Positions 8,117 through 17,670 of a stretch of 64,000 nt of DNA are shown here, one piece after another. Every line of letters begins with the position of its first letter. Position 1 is the first letter of the stretch. The notes beneath the pieces were generated by a model, which searched no databases, had not been told where the DNA came from, and was given only the letters and a program-made list of their open reading frames with translations. Source of the stretch: Halobacterium litoreum (GTDB taxonomy: Archaea; Halobacteriota; Halobacteria; Halobacteriales; Halobacteriaceae); assembly GCF_021233415.1 (NCBI RefSeq), contig NZ_CP089466.1, positions 2,046,001 to 2,110,000 of the forward strand. Direction: 5' to 3'. A program made the translations under genes and the position numbers.

Positions 8117-9349
8117 TCAGTCCGCGTCCGCGGCGGGGGCGTTCGCGCCCGGCGTCGCGGCGCCTTCCTCGCGCACCGGCGACACCGCGAGCCACAGCAG
8201 GCCGCCGGCGCCCGCGAGCAGGACGCCCGCACTCGCGAGGAACCGGAACGGCCCGAGCGCGGCGACCAACTGCCCGCTGAACAGGTTCGCGGTGCCGGAC
8301 GCGAGGGACAGCGCCATCGACGCGCCCGACAGCACCGTCGCCCGCCCGACGTCCGCGAGGCGGTCGTTGAGGTACTGGTCGCGGAGCGGACCGACGACGC
8401 GCTGGACGCTCCGGTTCAGGAAGAACACGGGCACGACGAGCACGGGGACGAACGCGACGGCGGCGTACGCCAGCCCGTAGACCGGCGTCAGGAGCGCGAG
8501 CGCGCGCCGCGTGCCGACGGCGTCCCGAATCCACCCGGCGCTCGCGGACGCGCCCGCGGAGACGACCTTGAACGCCGCGAACAGCACGCCGAGCGCGGCC
8601 ACCGGGACGCCGACCTGCTCGGCGATGGGCGACTCGTAGGGCCGCGTCACCGCGAACAGGACGTGGAACACGCCGACGTACGCGACGAGCCACCGAACCT
8701 CGGGGCGCGCGACCTGCAGTCGGAGGGTGTCGAGGGCTTCGCGGACGGAGAACGCGTCAGCGGGGTCGGGCGCGTCGTCGCCGTCGGTTTCGGCGTCGCC
8801 GACGGCGGGGAGCGCGAGCACCAGCGGGATGCCGACCGCGGAGAGCGCGGCGTTCGCGAACAGCGGGACGCCCCAACCGTACGTCACGAGCACGCCCGCG
8901 AGGACGGCCGTCACGGCGGAGGTGAGCAGGCGGACGGTGTTCCCGCGCCCGCTGAGTCGCGCGTACTCGTCGTCCTCGTCCTCGGCCGCGAGCAGTTCGT
9001 ACAGCCACGCCTGCTCGGTGCCCGAGCGGAACGCCCACCCGAACGCCCAGACGGCGTACAAGAGGACGTACTCGGTCGGCGAGTCGAGGAAGACGAACAC
9101 GGCGAGCGCGCCCGCAGAGATGGCGTTCCCGACGGCGAGGCTGGCTCGCCGCCCGACGCGGTCACCGAGGTAGCCGGTGGGAATCTCGGCGAGCAGGAGC
9201 GCGAAGGAGAACACGCCCTGCGTCAGGCCGACGACCGCCCACCCGTACTCCGACTGGAGGTAGAGCAGGCCGACCGGGAGGTAGAAGCCGTACGCGGTGG
9301 TGGCGAGGTAGGCGTAGTACCGCCACACGACGTGCCGACTCGCTGCCAT
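8117..9349 (-). CDS. MFS transporter
   Basis: A 410-residue, about 12-helix major facilitator. The loop between helices 2 and 3 has EIPTGYLGDRVGRR, a good match to the MFS A-motif (G-x-L-x-D-x-x-G-R-R), and an acidic central loop (GDAETDGDDAPDPADA) separates the two halves. The substrate is unknown; drug or sugar efflux are typical of this group. The ATG at 9349 is preceded by A/T-rich sequence (about 9391-9420) that likely holds its promoter. The 124 bases between this gene and lonB show no other gene. Confidence 0.85.
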   Translation of the reverse strand: MAASRHVVWRYYAYLATTAYGFYLPVGLLYLQSEYGWAVVGLTQGVFSFALLLAEIPTGYLGDRVGRRASLAVGNAISAGALAVFVFLDSPTEYVLLYAVWAFGWAFRSGTEQAWLYELLAAEDEDDEYARLSGRGNTVRLLTSAVTAVLAGVLVTYGWGVPLFANAALSAVGIPLVLALPAVGDAETDGDDAPDPADAFSVREALDTLRLQVARPEVRWLVAYVGVFHVLFAVTRPYESPIAEQVGVPVAALGVLFAAFKVVSAGASASAGWIRDAVGTRRALALLTPVYGLAYAAVAFVPVLVVPVFFLNRSVQRVVGPLRDQYLNDRLADVGRATVLSGASMALSLASGTANLFSGQLVAALGPFRFLASAGVLLAGAGGLLWLAVSPVREEGAATPGANAPAADAD

Positions 9350-9473
9350 CGAGTGTGGCTACAGGAGCCACCGTAAAGGTCGTTCCCGGGAGTAAATTTT
9401 AGTAGGAAAGTATACAGTTTTCGCGGGAGCGCTGTGGCTCGGCCGGCGCGAATAACGAGAGAATCGAGGGCCG

Positions 9474-11549
9474 CTACTGCGGACTCGGACTGCCGCCGGT
9501 GGCGCCCGAGTCGACCTTCCCCTCGAAGGCCTTGCCCGTGATGGACTTCAGGCGGTCGACGAGCGAGTCCTTCTCGGGTTCGCCGACCAGCGCGATGTCG
9601 AGCACCTCGCTGATGTGCGAGACCGGGATGATTTCGATCTGCTCCCGGTACTCGTCCTCGATCATCACGTCCTGTTCGTTCGCGGCCGGGATGATGACGC
9701 GCTCACAGCCCGCCTTCGCCGCGGCCTCGATCTTGTGCGTGACGCCGCCCACGGGCAACACGTCCCCGCGCACCGATAGGCTCCCAGTCATCGCGAGGTT
9801 CTGGGAGATGGGCGCGTTCTCCAGCGCGGAGATGACGGCCGTCGCCACCGTGATGGAGGCGGAGTCGCCGTCCACGCCCTGGGTCTGCACGAACTGCACG
9901 TGGATGTCCTTCTGGGAGATGTCCTCGTCGGAGAACTTCTTGATGATGGCGGAGACGTTGTCCACGGCCTCCTCCGCGTTCTCCTTCAGTTGGCCGGTGG
10001 CGATGACCTCGCCGCCCTCGCCCTGCCGGGGCGTGACCTCCGCCATCACGGGGAGCATGATGCCGGAGTCGCCGCCCATCACGGCCAGCCCGTTGACGCG
10101 GCCGACCGCCTCGCCGTTCGAGACCTTCAACTCGTAGTCCTTCCGGCGCTCGATGTAGTCGTCCGCGAACTGCTGTTCGATGGACCGCGAGCGCTTTTTC
10201 GCCTGCAACACGTCGTCGCGCTTCGCGTACTCGTGGCCGCGAGACCGAGCGATGTCGCCCGCGACGCGGACGAGGCCACCGAGGTCGCGCAGTTCCAGCG
10301 TCAGGTGGTCCTTGCGGCCGGCGCGGCGCTTGGCCTCGAGGATGATCTCGCGGACGGCGTCCGGCTCGAAGTCCGGCAACTGGCCGTCCTTCTCGACCTC
10401 CTGGGCGACGAAGCGCGCGTACTTCCGGCGCATCTCCGGCGTGTCCTCGATGGTGTCGTCCATGTACACCTCGTACCCGTACCCGCGGACGCGGGAACGG
10501 AGCGCCGGGTGCATGTTCTCCATCGCGTCCATGTTCCCGGACGCGACCATGATGAAGTCACACGGCACGGGCTCGGTCTGCACCATCGCGCCCGAGGAGC
10601 GCTCGGACTGCCCGGTGATGGAGAACTTCCCCTCCTGAATCGCCGTCATCAGCTTCTGCTGGCTGCGGATGTCGAGCGTGTTGATCTCGTCGATGAACAG
10701 CACGCCCTTGTGCGCCTTCTGGATGGCGCCGGCTTCCACGCGGTCGTGACTCGGCGTCTCCATCCCGCCACTCTGGAACGGGTCGTGGCGGACGTCGCCG
10801 AGCAGCGCGCCGGCGTGAGCGCCGGTCGCGTCCTCGAAGGGCGCAATCTGCCGGTCGGCGTTGTTGATGAGGAGTTTCGGCACCATGGCGTCGCTCCCCC
10901 GGTTCGAGTACCGGAACCCGAGGTAGATGACGCCGGCCGCGAGAATCCCGAGCAGGACGTTGTTCGCGATCAACAGCGCGTAGCCCACGACGAGCAGGAT
11001 GATGATCCACATGAGGAACGACCGCATCTGGTTGCGCTTGCGGGCTTCCTCCTGGTGGGCGTCGACGATCTGCTCGCCCTTCCCGGCGGGCACCGTTCGG
11101 ACCTTCGGTTCGTTCGAGTCGTCCGGGTTGTGGTAGACGAGAACGTCCTGCAGACTCTCCTTCGGGAGGAGGTGGCTCATCGCCTTCGCGAGCAGCGACT
11201 TCCCCGTCCCCGGGGAACCGATCATCATCACGTGGCGGTGCTGTTTCGCCGCCCGCATGATGATGTCGCGGGCCTCCTCCTGCCCGATGACTTGGTCGAC
11301 TAGTCGGTCGGGGACCTCGATGTCCGACGTGTCGTCGATTTCGAGGCCGCCGAGCAGGTCGTCCTCGGCGATTTCCTCGTTGATGTCCACGTCACCCTCG
11401 ACGCCGACCTCGCTCCCGAGGTCGTCGAGGTCTTCGACGGTCTCGACGCCGTCAGCCATCGAGCCGTCCTCGGACCCGGAATCTGACGGCTCTTCGCCGC
11501 CGTCGGGGTCGTCGTGAAGGGGCGTGTCCTTCGTCGATTCGTTGCTCAT
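9474..11549 (-). CDS. lonB: ATP-dependent membrane protease LonB
   Basis: The 691-residue archaeal LonB is a membrane-anchored AAA+ Ser-Lys protease; in haloarchaea it is known to be essential and to control membrane lipid and protein turnover. An acidic N-terminus precedes Walker A GSPGTGKS (111-118). Two transmembrane helices (about 178-195 and 197-212) interrupt the AAA+ domain, followed by Walker B VLFIDEIN. The protease dyad is S563 (GDSAS) and K606 (THKIEAA), with the 43-residue spacing of bacterial Lon. The ATG at 11549 is preferred over an in-frame GTG at 11576. Confidence 0.96.
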   Translation of the reverse strand: MSNESTKDTPLHDDPDGGEEPSDSGSEDGSMADGVETVEDLDDLGSEVGVEGDVDINEEIAEDDLLGGLEIDDTSDIEVPDRLVDQVIGQEEARDIIMRAAKQHRHVMMIGSPGTGKSLLAKAMSHLLPKESLQDVLVYHNPDDSNEPKVRTVPAGKGEQIVDAHQEEARKRNQMRSFLMWIIILLVVGYALLIANNVLLGILAAGVIYLGFRYSNRGSDAMVPKLLINNADRQIAPFEDATGAHAGALLGDVRHDPFQSGGMETPSHDRVEAGAIQKAHKGVLFIDEINTLDIRSQQKLMTAIQEGKFSITGQSERSSGAMVQTEPVPCDFIMVASGNMDAMENMHPALRSRVRGYGYEVYMDDTIEDTPEMRRKYARFVAQEVEKDGQLPDFEPDAVREIILEAKRRAGRKDHLTLELRDLGGLVRVAGDIARSRGHEYAKRDDVLQAKKRSRSIEQQFADDYIERRKDYELKVSNGEAVGRVNGLAVMGGDSGIMLPVMAEVTPRQGEGGEVIATGQLKENAEEAVDNVSAIIKKFSDEDISQKDIHVQFVQTQGVDGDSASITVATAVISALENAPISQNLAMTGSLSVRGDVLPVGGVTHKIEAAAKAGCERVIIPAANEQDVMIEDEYREQIEIIPVSHISEVLDIALVGEPEKDSLVDRLKSITGKAFEGKVDSGATGGSPSPQ

Positions 11550-11585
11550 AGAAGTTGTTTCGACAGTCGAAAACACGGGTGGGCG

Positions 11586-11600
11586 ACTGATATACTTTCT
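11586..11600 (-). promoter_or_regulatory. Likely lonB promoter
   Basis: The minus-strand sequence AGAAAGTATATCAG holds a good TATA element (GTATAT) with a purine-rich BRE-like flank. It lies about 44 nt upstream of the lonB ATG, predicting a short leader of roughly 15-20 nt. Confidence 0.5.
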
Positions 11601-11728
11601 CCCTCGTAGAAACCGCGAGTCGGTCGTTTTCTCCGCTTTCGAGGCCCGAAACGGCGGTTCGACGCTCGGGGACTATGGGCCCGGACTCGCCATTCTTATG
11701 GTGGCTGGCGCGGTGTCTCCACGGGAGG

Positions 11729-12262
11729 ATGACTCGCGGGTTCTACATCGGCCGCTTCCAGCCGTACCACAACGGCCACCACCGCGTCGTCGAGCAGATC
11801 GCCACCGAAGTCGACGAACTGGTCGTCGGCATCGGGAGCGCCGGAGACTCCCACACGACGCGGAACCCGTTCACGGCGGGCGAGCGCATCATGATGATAA
11901 CGAAGGCGCTCGTGGACTTCGATTTGGTGACGTACGCCGTCCCCATCGAGGACTTAGACCGGAACGCGGTCTGGGTGAGCCACGTGCAGTCGATGAGTCC
12001 GAACTTCGACGTTGCGTACTCGAACAACCCCCTCGTGATTCGGCTGTTCAACGAGGCCGGCGTCGACGTCCGGCAGTCCCCGATGTTCGAACGCGACGTA
12101 CTGGAGGGGACCGAGATTCGCCGCCGGATGCAACGCGGCGGCGACTGGGAGAGCCTCGTGCCGGACGCCGTCGCGGGCGTCATCGACGAAATCGGCGGCA
12201 TCGACCGCATCCAGCGCGTCGGCGACACGGACGCGAACGGCGACGACGCCTACCCCGAGTGA
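11729..12262 (+). CDS. nadM: Nicotinamide-nucleotide adenylyltransferase (archaeal NadM)
   Basis: The 177-residue nucleotidyltransferase makes NAD from NMN and ATP. The N-terminal GRFQPYHNGHH contains the HxGH motif, and LEGTEIRRRM provides the C-terminal adenylyltransferase signature. The ATG at 11729 is chosen because the family starts at MTRGFYIGRF and a GGGAGG Shine-Dalgarno sequence lies immediately upstream; an in-frame ORF extends further 5' but would add non-homologous residues. TTCTTATGG (about 11693-11701) is a plausible TATA box. The DUF62 gene 89 nt downstream is probably co-oriented by chance or co-transcribed. Confidence 0.94.
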   Translation: MTRGFYIGRFQPYHNGHHRVVEQIATEVDELVVGIGSAGDSHTTRNPFTAGERIMMITKALVDFDLVTYAVPIEDLDRNAVWVSHVQSMSPNFDVAYSNNPLVIRLFNEAGVDVRQSPMFERDVLEGTEIRRRMQRGGDWESLVPDAVAGVIDEIGGIDRIQRVGDTDANGDDAYPE

Positions 12263-12351
12263 GCCGCCTCGGGGTCACGTCCCGAGGCACTCGGCTCGCT
12301 CCGCCTGTAGACGCCGAGCAGTTTTCACGTCGGAGCGCACTACGGCCACGC

Positions 12352-13107
12352 ATGCTAACGCTGAGTTCCGACTTCGGGTCGCCGTACCCCGCGGCGATGA
12401 AGGGAGTGGCGTTGCAGTCGACGGACGCCCGCCTCGTGGACGTCGCCCACGACTTCCCGCGACAGGACGTGCGCGCGGCGGCGTTCTGGCTCCGGGAAGT
12501 GCTGCCGTACTTCCCGCCGGCGGTCCACCTCGTCGTCGTGGACCCCGGCGTGGGCACGGACCGCGCCGCGGTCGTCCTGCGGGCGGGGAAACACGCCATC
12601 GTCGCGCCGGACAACGGCGTCGCGGTGCCGGCGGCGCGGGCGCTCGACGAGGACGTCGAGGTGTTCGAAATCGAGGTCGAGGACCCCGCGAGTTCGACGT
12701 TCCACGGCCGGGACGTGTTCGCGCCGGCGGCCGCCGACGTCCACGAGCGCGGCGTCGAGCGCTTCCACGAGTACGCTGGGTACGAGCCGACCAGCGACCA
12801 CGAGACCGTCTCGTTCCCGACGCCCGACTTCGAGGGGGACGCCGTCGTCGGCGAAGTCCTCGTCGTGGACGGCTTCGGGAACGCCATCACGAACGTCCCC
12901 GGGCGCGTCCTCGACGACCGATTCGGCGGCGACGTCGTGGTGAACGGCCAGCCAGCGCCCGTCGAGCGCACCTACGCGAACGTCGACGCCGGCCAGCGAC
13001 TCGTGACGGTGGGCAGCCACGGCAACGTCGAACTCGCGGCGAACCGCGGCCGCGGCGACGACGCGTTCGGCGTCGCGACGCGGAGTCGGGTGGCACTGGA
13101 ATGGTGA
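12352..13107 (+). CDS. SAM hydrolase (DUF62 / chlorinase-fluorinase family)
   Basis: The 251-residue protein belongs to the SAM hydroxide adenosyltransferase family, which splits S-adenosylmethionine to adenosine and methionine using activated water. MLTLSSDFGSPYPAAMKG, the VVDPGVGTDR loop, the IVAPDNGV segment and FHGRDVFAPAAA are hallmark motifs; VDGFGNAITNVP marks the C-terminal domain. It is slightly shorter than bacterial members. The cellular purpose is unsettled; it may control SAM or adenosine levels. TTTTCAC about 30 nt upstream of the ATG is a weak promoter candidate. Confidence 0.9.
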   Translation: MLTLSSDFGSPYPAAMKGVALQSTDARLVDVAHDFPRQDVRAAAFWLREVLPYFPPAVHLVVVDPGVGTDRAAVVLRAGKHAIVAPDNGVAVPAARALDEDVEVFEIEVEDPASSTFHGRDVFAPAAADVHERGVERFHEYAGYEPTSDHETVSFPTPDFEGDAVVGEVLVVDGFGNAITNVPGRVLDDRFGGDVVVNGQPAPVERTYANVDAGQRLVTVGSHGNVELAANRGRGDDAFGVATRSRVALEW

Positions 13108-13132
13108 CGGCGCTCGGTCGGGTGACGCGCGG

Positions 13133-13759
13133 ATGGTGACGCCGTTCGAGGCGATGAACGCCGTCGGCCTCGTCGCGTTCGCCATCGTCGGGTCGCTGAA
13201 GGCCGCCGACGCCGAGTTCGACGTGCTCGGCGTCGCCGTGCTCGGCGTGCTGACGGCGCTCGGCGGCGGCGCGACCCGGGACGTGCTCGTCGGGCGCGTC
13301 CCCGCGATGCTGCAGTCGACGTGGGACGTCGGGTTCGCGCTCCTCGGCGTCGCCGTCGCCGTCCTGCTCGCGCGGCGCGTCGGCGCGCGCCTCCTCGACC
13401 ACCCCGTCGTGATGCTCCCGGACGCAATCGGCCTCGCGGCGTTCGCCACGACCGGCGCGCTCGTCGGCCACGACGCCGGCGTGACGCCGTTCGGCGTGGT
13501 CGTCCTCGGTACCGTCACGGGCGTCGGCGGCGGCCTCGTCTCGGACGTGTTGCTCCAGCGCGTCCCGTTCGTGCTCGCCGAGGACTTCTACGCGACCTGT
13601 GCGGTGGCCGGCAGCGCGACGTTCTGGCTGGCGGTCGAAGCCGGCGCGAGCACGGCGGTCGGCGCGGGCGTCTGCGCCGCCCTCACGCTCTCGCTCCGAG
13701 TCGTCGCGCTCCGCCGGAACTGGCGGCTCCCGACGGTCCGGCTCAGAGCCGAGAGTTGA
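13133..13759 (+). CDS. TRIC-type channel protein (UPF0126)
   Basis: A 208-residue, seven-helix membrane protein of the UPF0126/TRIC cation channel family. The two inverted repeats each show the glycine-rich signature, LTALGGGATRDVL and TVTGVGGGLVSDVL, and each repeat begins with a hydrophobic GLVAFA / GLAAFATTGA helix. A conserved positively charged residue follows each glycine stretch. In prokaryotes these are thought to be monovalent cation channels. Its 3' end overlaps the convergent APC permease gene by 17 nt. Confidence 0.9.
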   Translation: MVTPFEAMNAVGLVAFAIVGSLKAADAEFDVLGVAVLGVLTALGGGATRDVLVGRVPAMLQSTWDVGFALLGVAVAVLLARRVGARLLDHPVVMLPDAIGLAAFATTGALVGHDAGVTPFGVVVLGTVTGVGGGLVSDVLLQRVPFVLAEDFYATCAVAGSATFWLAVEAGASTAVGAGVCAALTLSLRVVALRRNWRLPTVRLRAES

Positions 13760-15089
13760 CGCCGTCCCCGAACTCGGAGAGGTGGTGTTGAATCGCCTCG
13801 CGCTCGAAGTACAGCAGTTCCACGGCGACCACGAACACCGCGAGCACGACGACCATCCAGAACGTCTCCGGTTCGCGGCGGTAGAGATTCCGGAACATCA
13901 GGGGCGCGAACCCGAGCGCGCCGAGCGCGCCGACCGCGGGCAACACGGGGTTGACGTCCTCGTGGTCGCGCTGGCGGAACGCGAGGTAGCTCATCGCGCC
14001 GAACACGATGATGAACGCGAGCGACGCGAACGACGTGATGGCGCCGAGACTGCCGTAGGCGGAGAACGCGGCGGTGGCGGCGCCGAGCGCGAGCACCGTC
14101 TTCTCGGGGACGCCGTCGGCGTCGCCGTCGCCGAAGCGGTCCGGGAGCAGGTCGCCGCGAATCAGGCGCTTCGCGAAGTGCGCCGACGAGAACAGGGTGG
14201 CGTTGATGGCGCTCCCGGTGGAGAACAGCGCGGACGCGGAGATGACGGCGAACCCGAGACTCGACAGGCCGAACACCGACAGCATCTCCGAGGCCGCGTC
14301 GCCGAGCGCGACGTGCGGGTGGCTCTGGAGCGCCTCGGGCGCGAGGTTCACCGTCACCACGGCGACGAGCACGTAGATGGCGACGGCGACGGGAATCGAG
14401 ACGTAGACCGCCTTCCGGATGGTCTCGACGTTGTCGGCTATCGACTCCTGGTCGTAGAACAGCAACTGCCAGCCCTGGAACGCGACGAACGAGATGGCCG
14501 CCGCGACGAGAGGGCTGACCGACGTGAACTGCCCGAACCCGTACGTCATCGCGGTGTCCGAGAGGCCCGTGGCGTAGACGAGGCCGAAGGCGCCGAACGC
14601 CACGAGGATGCCGACCTTCACCGCGACGAGGACGTTCTCGGCGGTGCCCGTGGAGCGCGCGCCGAGCAGATTCAGCCCGACGAACAAGGCGATGGCGCCA
14701 ACCGAGATGACGGGCCGGAGCGGGACGCCGGCGTACGCCGACGGCACCGCGCCGAACCCGATGGCGAACTCCGCGAACGCGTAGGCGTACATCGCCATCG
14801 ACCCGACGTAGCCGAACAGCAGCGTCCAGCCGACCATCCCCGCGAGCGTCTCGTTGCCGAGGGTCTGCTGGACGAACGACACCGACCCCCCGCGGTCGTC
14901 GCCGAGCGCGTTCAGGCGGTTGTAGGAGTAGCCAGCGCACGCCGCGACGACGCCGGCGAGCACGAACGCGAACCACGTCGCGCCCGTCGTGAGCTTCGCG
15001 ACGACGCCGAGCACGGCGTAGATGCCGCCGCCTATCATGCCGCCGAGCGCGATGGAGACGCACTCGGTGAGGCCGAGGCGTTCGCTCAT
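13743..15089 (-). CDS. APC-family amino acid permease
   Basis: The 448-residue protein has about 12 transmembrane helices. Its first helix carries the unwound APC substrate motif (ALGGMIGGGIYAVLG), and AFQGWQLLFYDQESIADNVETI is typical of haloarchaeal APC transporters. It most likely imports an amino acid or polyamine with sodium or protons; the substrate is not deducible. The ATG at 15089 is clear. It lies 60 nt from the thermosome gene on the same strand but is unlikely to share its function. Confidence 0.88.
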   Translation of the reverse strand: MSERLGLTECVSIALGGMIGGGIYAVLGVVAKLTTGATWFAFVLAGVVAACAGYSYNRLNALGDDRGGSVSFVQQTLGNETLAGMVGWTLLFGYVGSMAMYAYAFAEFAIGFGAVPSAYAGVPLRPVISVGAIALFVGLNLLGARSTGTAENVLVAVKVGILVAFGAFGLVYATGLSDTAMTYGFGQFTSVSPLVAAAISFVAFQGWQLLFYDQESIADNVETIRKAVYVSIPVAVAIYVLVAVVTVNLAPEALQSHPHVALGDAASEMLSVFGLSSLGFAVISASALFSTGSAINATLFSSAHFAKRLIRGDLLPDRFGDGDADGVPEKTVLALGAATAAFSAYGSLGAITSFASLAFIIVFGAMSYLAFRQRDHEDVNPVLPAVGALGALGFAPLMFRNLYRREPETFWMVVVLAVFVVAVELLYFEREAIQHHLSEFGDGVNSRL

Positions 15090-15149
15090 CGTGTCGGCAG
15101 GAACGAGAGATTCGCGGCTAAAGGTTGTGGCCGACTGCCCCTAGCGTGG

Positions 15150-16724
15150 CTATTCGGCGGCGATGATGTCGTCGATGCGGACGATCATCGTCGCGGCCTC
15201 GGTGGCGGCTTCGATTGCTTCGCGTTTCACGTCGGCGGGGTCGAAGACGCCCGCCTCGACGGGGTCCGCGAGTTCCACCGTCTCGCCGTCGACGAGCACG
15301 CCGGCGCGGCCGGTCTCGTTCTTCGCTCGCAGGGAGACGAGCGCGTCGATGGGGTCGAGGCCGGCGTTCGCGGCGAGCGTGCGCGGGAGCACGTCGAGGG
15401 CGTCCGCGAACGCTTCGGCCGCGAGTTGGGCGCGCCCGTCGATGCTCGCGGCGCCGTCGTGCACCGCGTCGGCGGCGAGCAGTTCGACACAGCCGGCGCC
15501 CGGAACGATTCCGTCGCCGTCGAGCGCCGCGACCACCACGTCGGTCGCGTCGCCGAGCGCGCGTTCGAGTTCCGCGACGACGTGTTCGGTTCCGCCGCGC
15601 GCGAACAGCGTCACGGCCGTGGCGTCGGCGTTCTCGACGAACGCGAGCGCGTCGTCCCCGTAGGACTCGACGCGCACCGCGTCGGCGTGCCCGAGGTCGG
15701 TGTCGGTCACGTCCGCGATGTCGCGTGCGAGACTCGCGCCGGTCGCCGAGACGACGGCTCTCGTGTCCGAGGCGGACAGCGAGTCGAAGACGAGGACGCC
15801 GCGCTTCGCGAGCGCCGCGGCGACCGAGTCGTCCACGTCCTTCGAGCAGAACACCACGTCCGCGCCGGTCGCCACGACGGCGTCCGCGAGGTCGCGCAGT
15901 TCCGCGGTCTGGGCGTCCACGGCGGCCGTGAGTTGGTCGACGCTCGTCACCTCGTAGGCCACGTCGGCTTCCGTCTCGCGGGCGCCGAGGTTCGCGTCGA
16001 ACACGAGCACGCTCGCCTCCTCGACGCGCCGCGGCATCGACTCGCGGACCGGTTCGGCGTCCAGCACGACGCCGTCCACGAGGTCGGTCGCGCCCGAGGA
16101 CGCGCCGGTCTGGGTGTGGACGCGCACGTCCTCTCGGGGGACGCCGTCCTCGGTCTGGACCTGCCGGACGGCGCGAACCACGAGGTCGGCGAGCGCGTCC
16201 GCGCTCACGTCGCCGGTCCCCTTCCCGGTCATGCTGGAGCGAGCGACCGCACGCAGGCGGTCGTCGTCCAGTTCGCCGTCGACGGTGGCGTCAGCGACTG
16301 CGTCCAGCGCGATGTCGCGCGCGGCGGCGTACCCCTCCACGATTGCGGTCGGGTGGACGTCGCTCTCCAGTAGGTCTTCGGCGCCCGCGAGCAGGTGGCC
16401 GGCGAGCACCGCCGCCGTCGTGGTGCCGTCGCCAACTTCGTCCTCCTGGGTGCGCGCGACCTCCACGAGCATCGTCGCGGCCGGATGCTCCACGTCCATC
16501 TCCTCGAGGATGCTGACGCCGTCGTTCGTCACGACGACGTTCCCGGACGCGTCGACGAGCATCTTGTCCATGCCCCGCGGTCCGAGCGTCGTGCGTACCG
16601 CTTCGGCGACAGCCTTCCCCGCGGTGATGTTCCACGTCTGCGCGTCGCGGCCGCTGGTGCGCCGCGAGTCCTCACCGAGCACGAGTACGGGGCCGGTCGC
16701 CCCTCGGGGTGCAGTTGCTGCCAT
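15150..16724 (-). CDS. Thermosome (group II chaperonin) subunit, divergent
   Basis: The 524-residue chaperonin subunit has the ATP-binding motifs [21 protein letters not shown] and GDGTTT, with the late-domain [11 protein letters not shown]. It would assemble in an ATP-driven folding ring in the cytosol. It is shorter than the main haloarchaeal subunits and ends at IDDIIAAE without the usual Gly-Gly-Met-rich tail. Several normally conserved segments in the apical domain are drifted, so it may be a third, minor subunit (Cct3-like) rather than the principal one. Confidence 0.88.
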   Translation of the reverse strand: MAATAPRGATGPVLVLGEDSRRTSGRDAQTWNITAGKAVAEAVRTTLGPRGMDKMLVDASGNVVVTNDGVSILEEMDVEHPAATMLVEVARTQEDEVGDGTTTAAVLAGHLLAGAEDLLESDVHPTAIVEGYAAARDIALDAVADATVDGELDDDRLRAVARSSMTGKGTGDVSADALADLVVRAVRQVQTEDGVPREDVRVHTQTGASSGATDLVDGVVLDAEPVRESMPRRVEEASVLVFDANLGARETEADVAYEVTSVDQLTAAVDAQTAELRDLADAVVATGADVVFCSKDVDDSVAAALAKRGVLVFDSLSASDTRAVVSATGASLARDIADVTDTDLGHADAVRVESYGDDALAFVENADATAVTLFARGGTEHVVAELERALGDATDVVVAALDGDGIVPGAGCVELLAADAVHDGAASIDGRAQLAAEAFADALDVLPRTLAANAGLDPIDALVSLRAKNETGRAGVLVDGETVELADPVEAGVFDPADVKREAIEAATEAATMIVRIDDIIAAE

Positions 16725-16751
16725 AATCAGGTGTCTCAGACGCTGGCGGTT

Positions 16752-16761
16752 CTATATGTAG
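16752..16761 (-). promoter_or_regulatory. Thermosome gene promoter (TATA box)
   Basis: The minus-strand CTACATATAG is a strong TATA box centred about 32 nt upstream of the chaperonin ATG, predicting a leaderless or nearly leaderless transcript. The A/T-rich CTAGAAAAC preceding it could be the BRE. Confidence 0.65.
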
Positions 16762-16834
16762 TTTTCTAGGGGTGCGTGCTACCCGTCGTCACGCGCACCG
16801 TCACATCGAAATAGCAGGCCGGCGACCTACCCCC

Positions 16835-17653
16835 ATGCTCGAACTGGAACACGGGTTCCGCGCCGTGGACTGCCACGTCCGCCTCCACGCCGGACCGGGG
16901 CGGCCCGTGCGCGGACGGACCATCGACGCGGAGGACCTCGAACGCGAGATGCACCAGTCCGGCATCGTTCGCTCGGTCGTGTTCCCCGGCCCGCAGAAGG
17001 GCGAGCAGGGCTACCTGCGCGCGAACAACGCGGTCGCCCGGCAGGCCGTCGAGCGGCCGTTCATCGCGTTCGCGCGCATCGACGGCCCCCGCGACCCCGG
17101 CGAGAGCGCCACGTCGAAACTCCGGAACCTCCGGTCGTCCCGCGCGGAGTGGCAGACCTCCCCCGAGGACATCGAACAGTACGCGTACGACGACCGCTTC
17201 CACGGCTTCAAACTCGACCCGACGCGGGACGGCATCCCGGACCGCGACGTGCTCGACGTGCTCGACGACGTCGGCCTCCCCGTCCTCGTCCACGGTGGCC
17301 GTGGATTCCCGCCGAGCGCGCTCGAAACCGAACTGCTCGACCGCGAGTTCCCCGTGGTGTACGCGCACTTCGGCGGCCACCCGCTCGACCGAGAGTTGAT
17401 GCACGAAGCCGTCTCGATGCTCGACCGCCACGAGGACCTCTACCTCGACACCGCGACGGTGCGCTACCGCGAACTGCTGGAGCGCGCCATCGTCGAACAC
17501 CCCGACCGCGTGCTGTTCGGGAGCGGGACGCCCGCGACGCACCCGAACGTCGCCGTGATGGAGATTCTGACCCTGGACGTGACCGAGGACGCGATGACGA
17601 AAGTGCTCGGGAAGAATCCGGTCCGCGTGATTCCCGGCCTCGACCGGGAGTAG
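16835..17653 (+). CDS. Amidohydrolase-family (TIM-barrel) metal hydrolase
   Basis: A 272-residue protein of the amidohydrolase 2 superfamily. AVDCHVRLH near the N-terminus corresponds to the D-x-H-x-H metal motif but has Arg in place of the usual spacing residues, LVHGG gives the barrel His, VYAHFGGHP the second His, and VLFGSGTPATHP is the C-terminal Asp-containing loop, here reading GSGT rather than GSD. This suggests altered metal ligation. The ATG at 16835 is preferred over an upstream in-frame start. The substrate is unknown; decarboxylase-like activity is possible. Confidence 0.75.
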   Translation: MLELEHGFRAVDCHVRLHAGPGRPVRGRTIDAEDLEREMHQSGIVRSVVFPGPQKGEQGYLRANNAVARQAVERPFIAFARIDGPRDPGESATSKLRNLRSSRAEWQTSPEDIEQYAYDDRFHGFKLDPTRDGIPDRDVLDVLDDVGLPVLVHGGRGFPPSALETELLDREFPVVYAHFGGHPLDRELMHEAVSMLDRHEDLYLDTATVRYRELLERAIVEHPDRVLFGSGTPATHPNVAVMEILTLDVTEDAMTKVLGKNPVRVIPGLDRE

Positions 17654-17670
17654 CGACACCCACCGACGGA

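Noticed and set aside
11550-11576. GTG start nine codons upstream for LonB
   Set aside because: The added residues lie close to the TATA element and have no family support; MSNESTKD at 11549 is the better start.
13743-13759. Frameshift or gene fusion between the TRIC and APC genes
   Set aside because: They are on opposite strands and both read through to normal C-termini; the 17-nt overlap is a simple convergent overlap.
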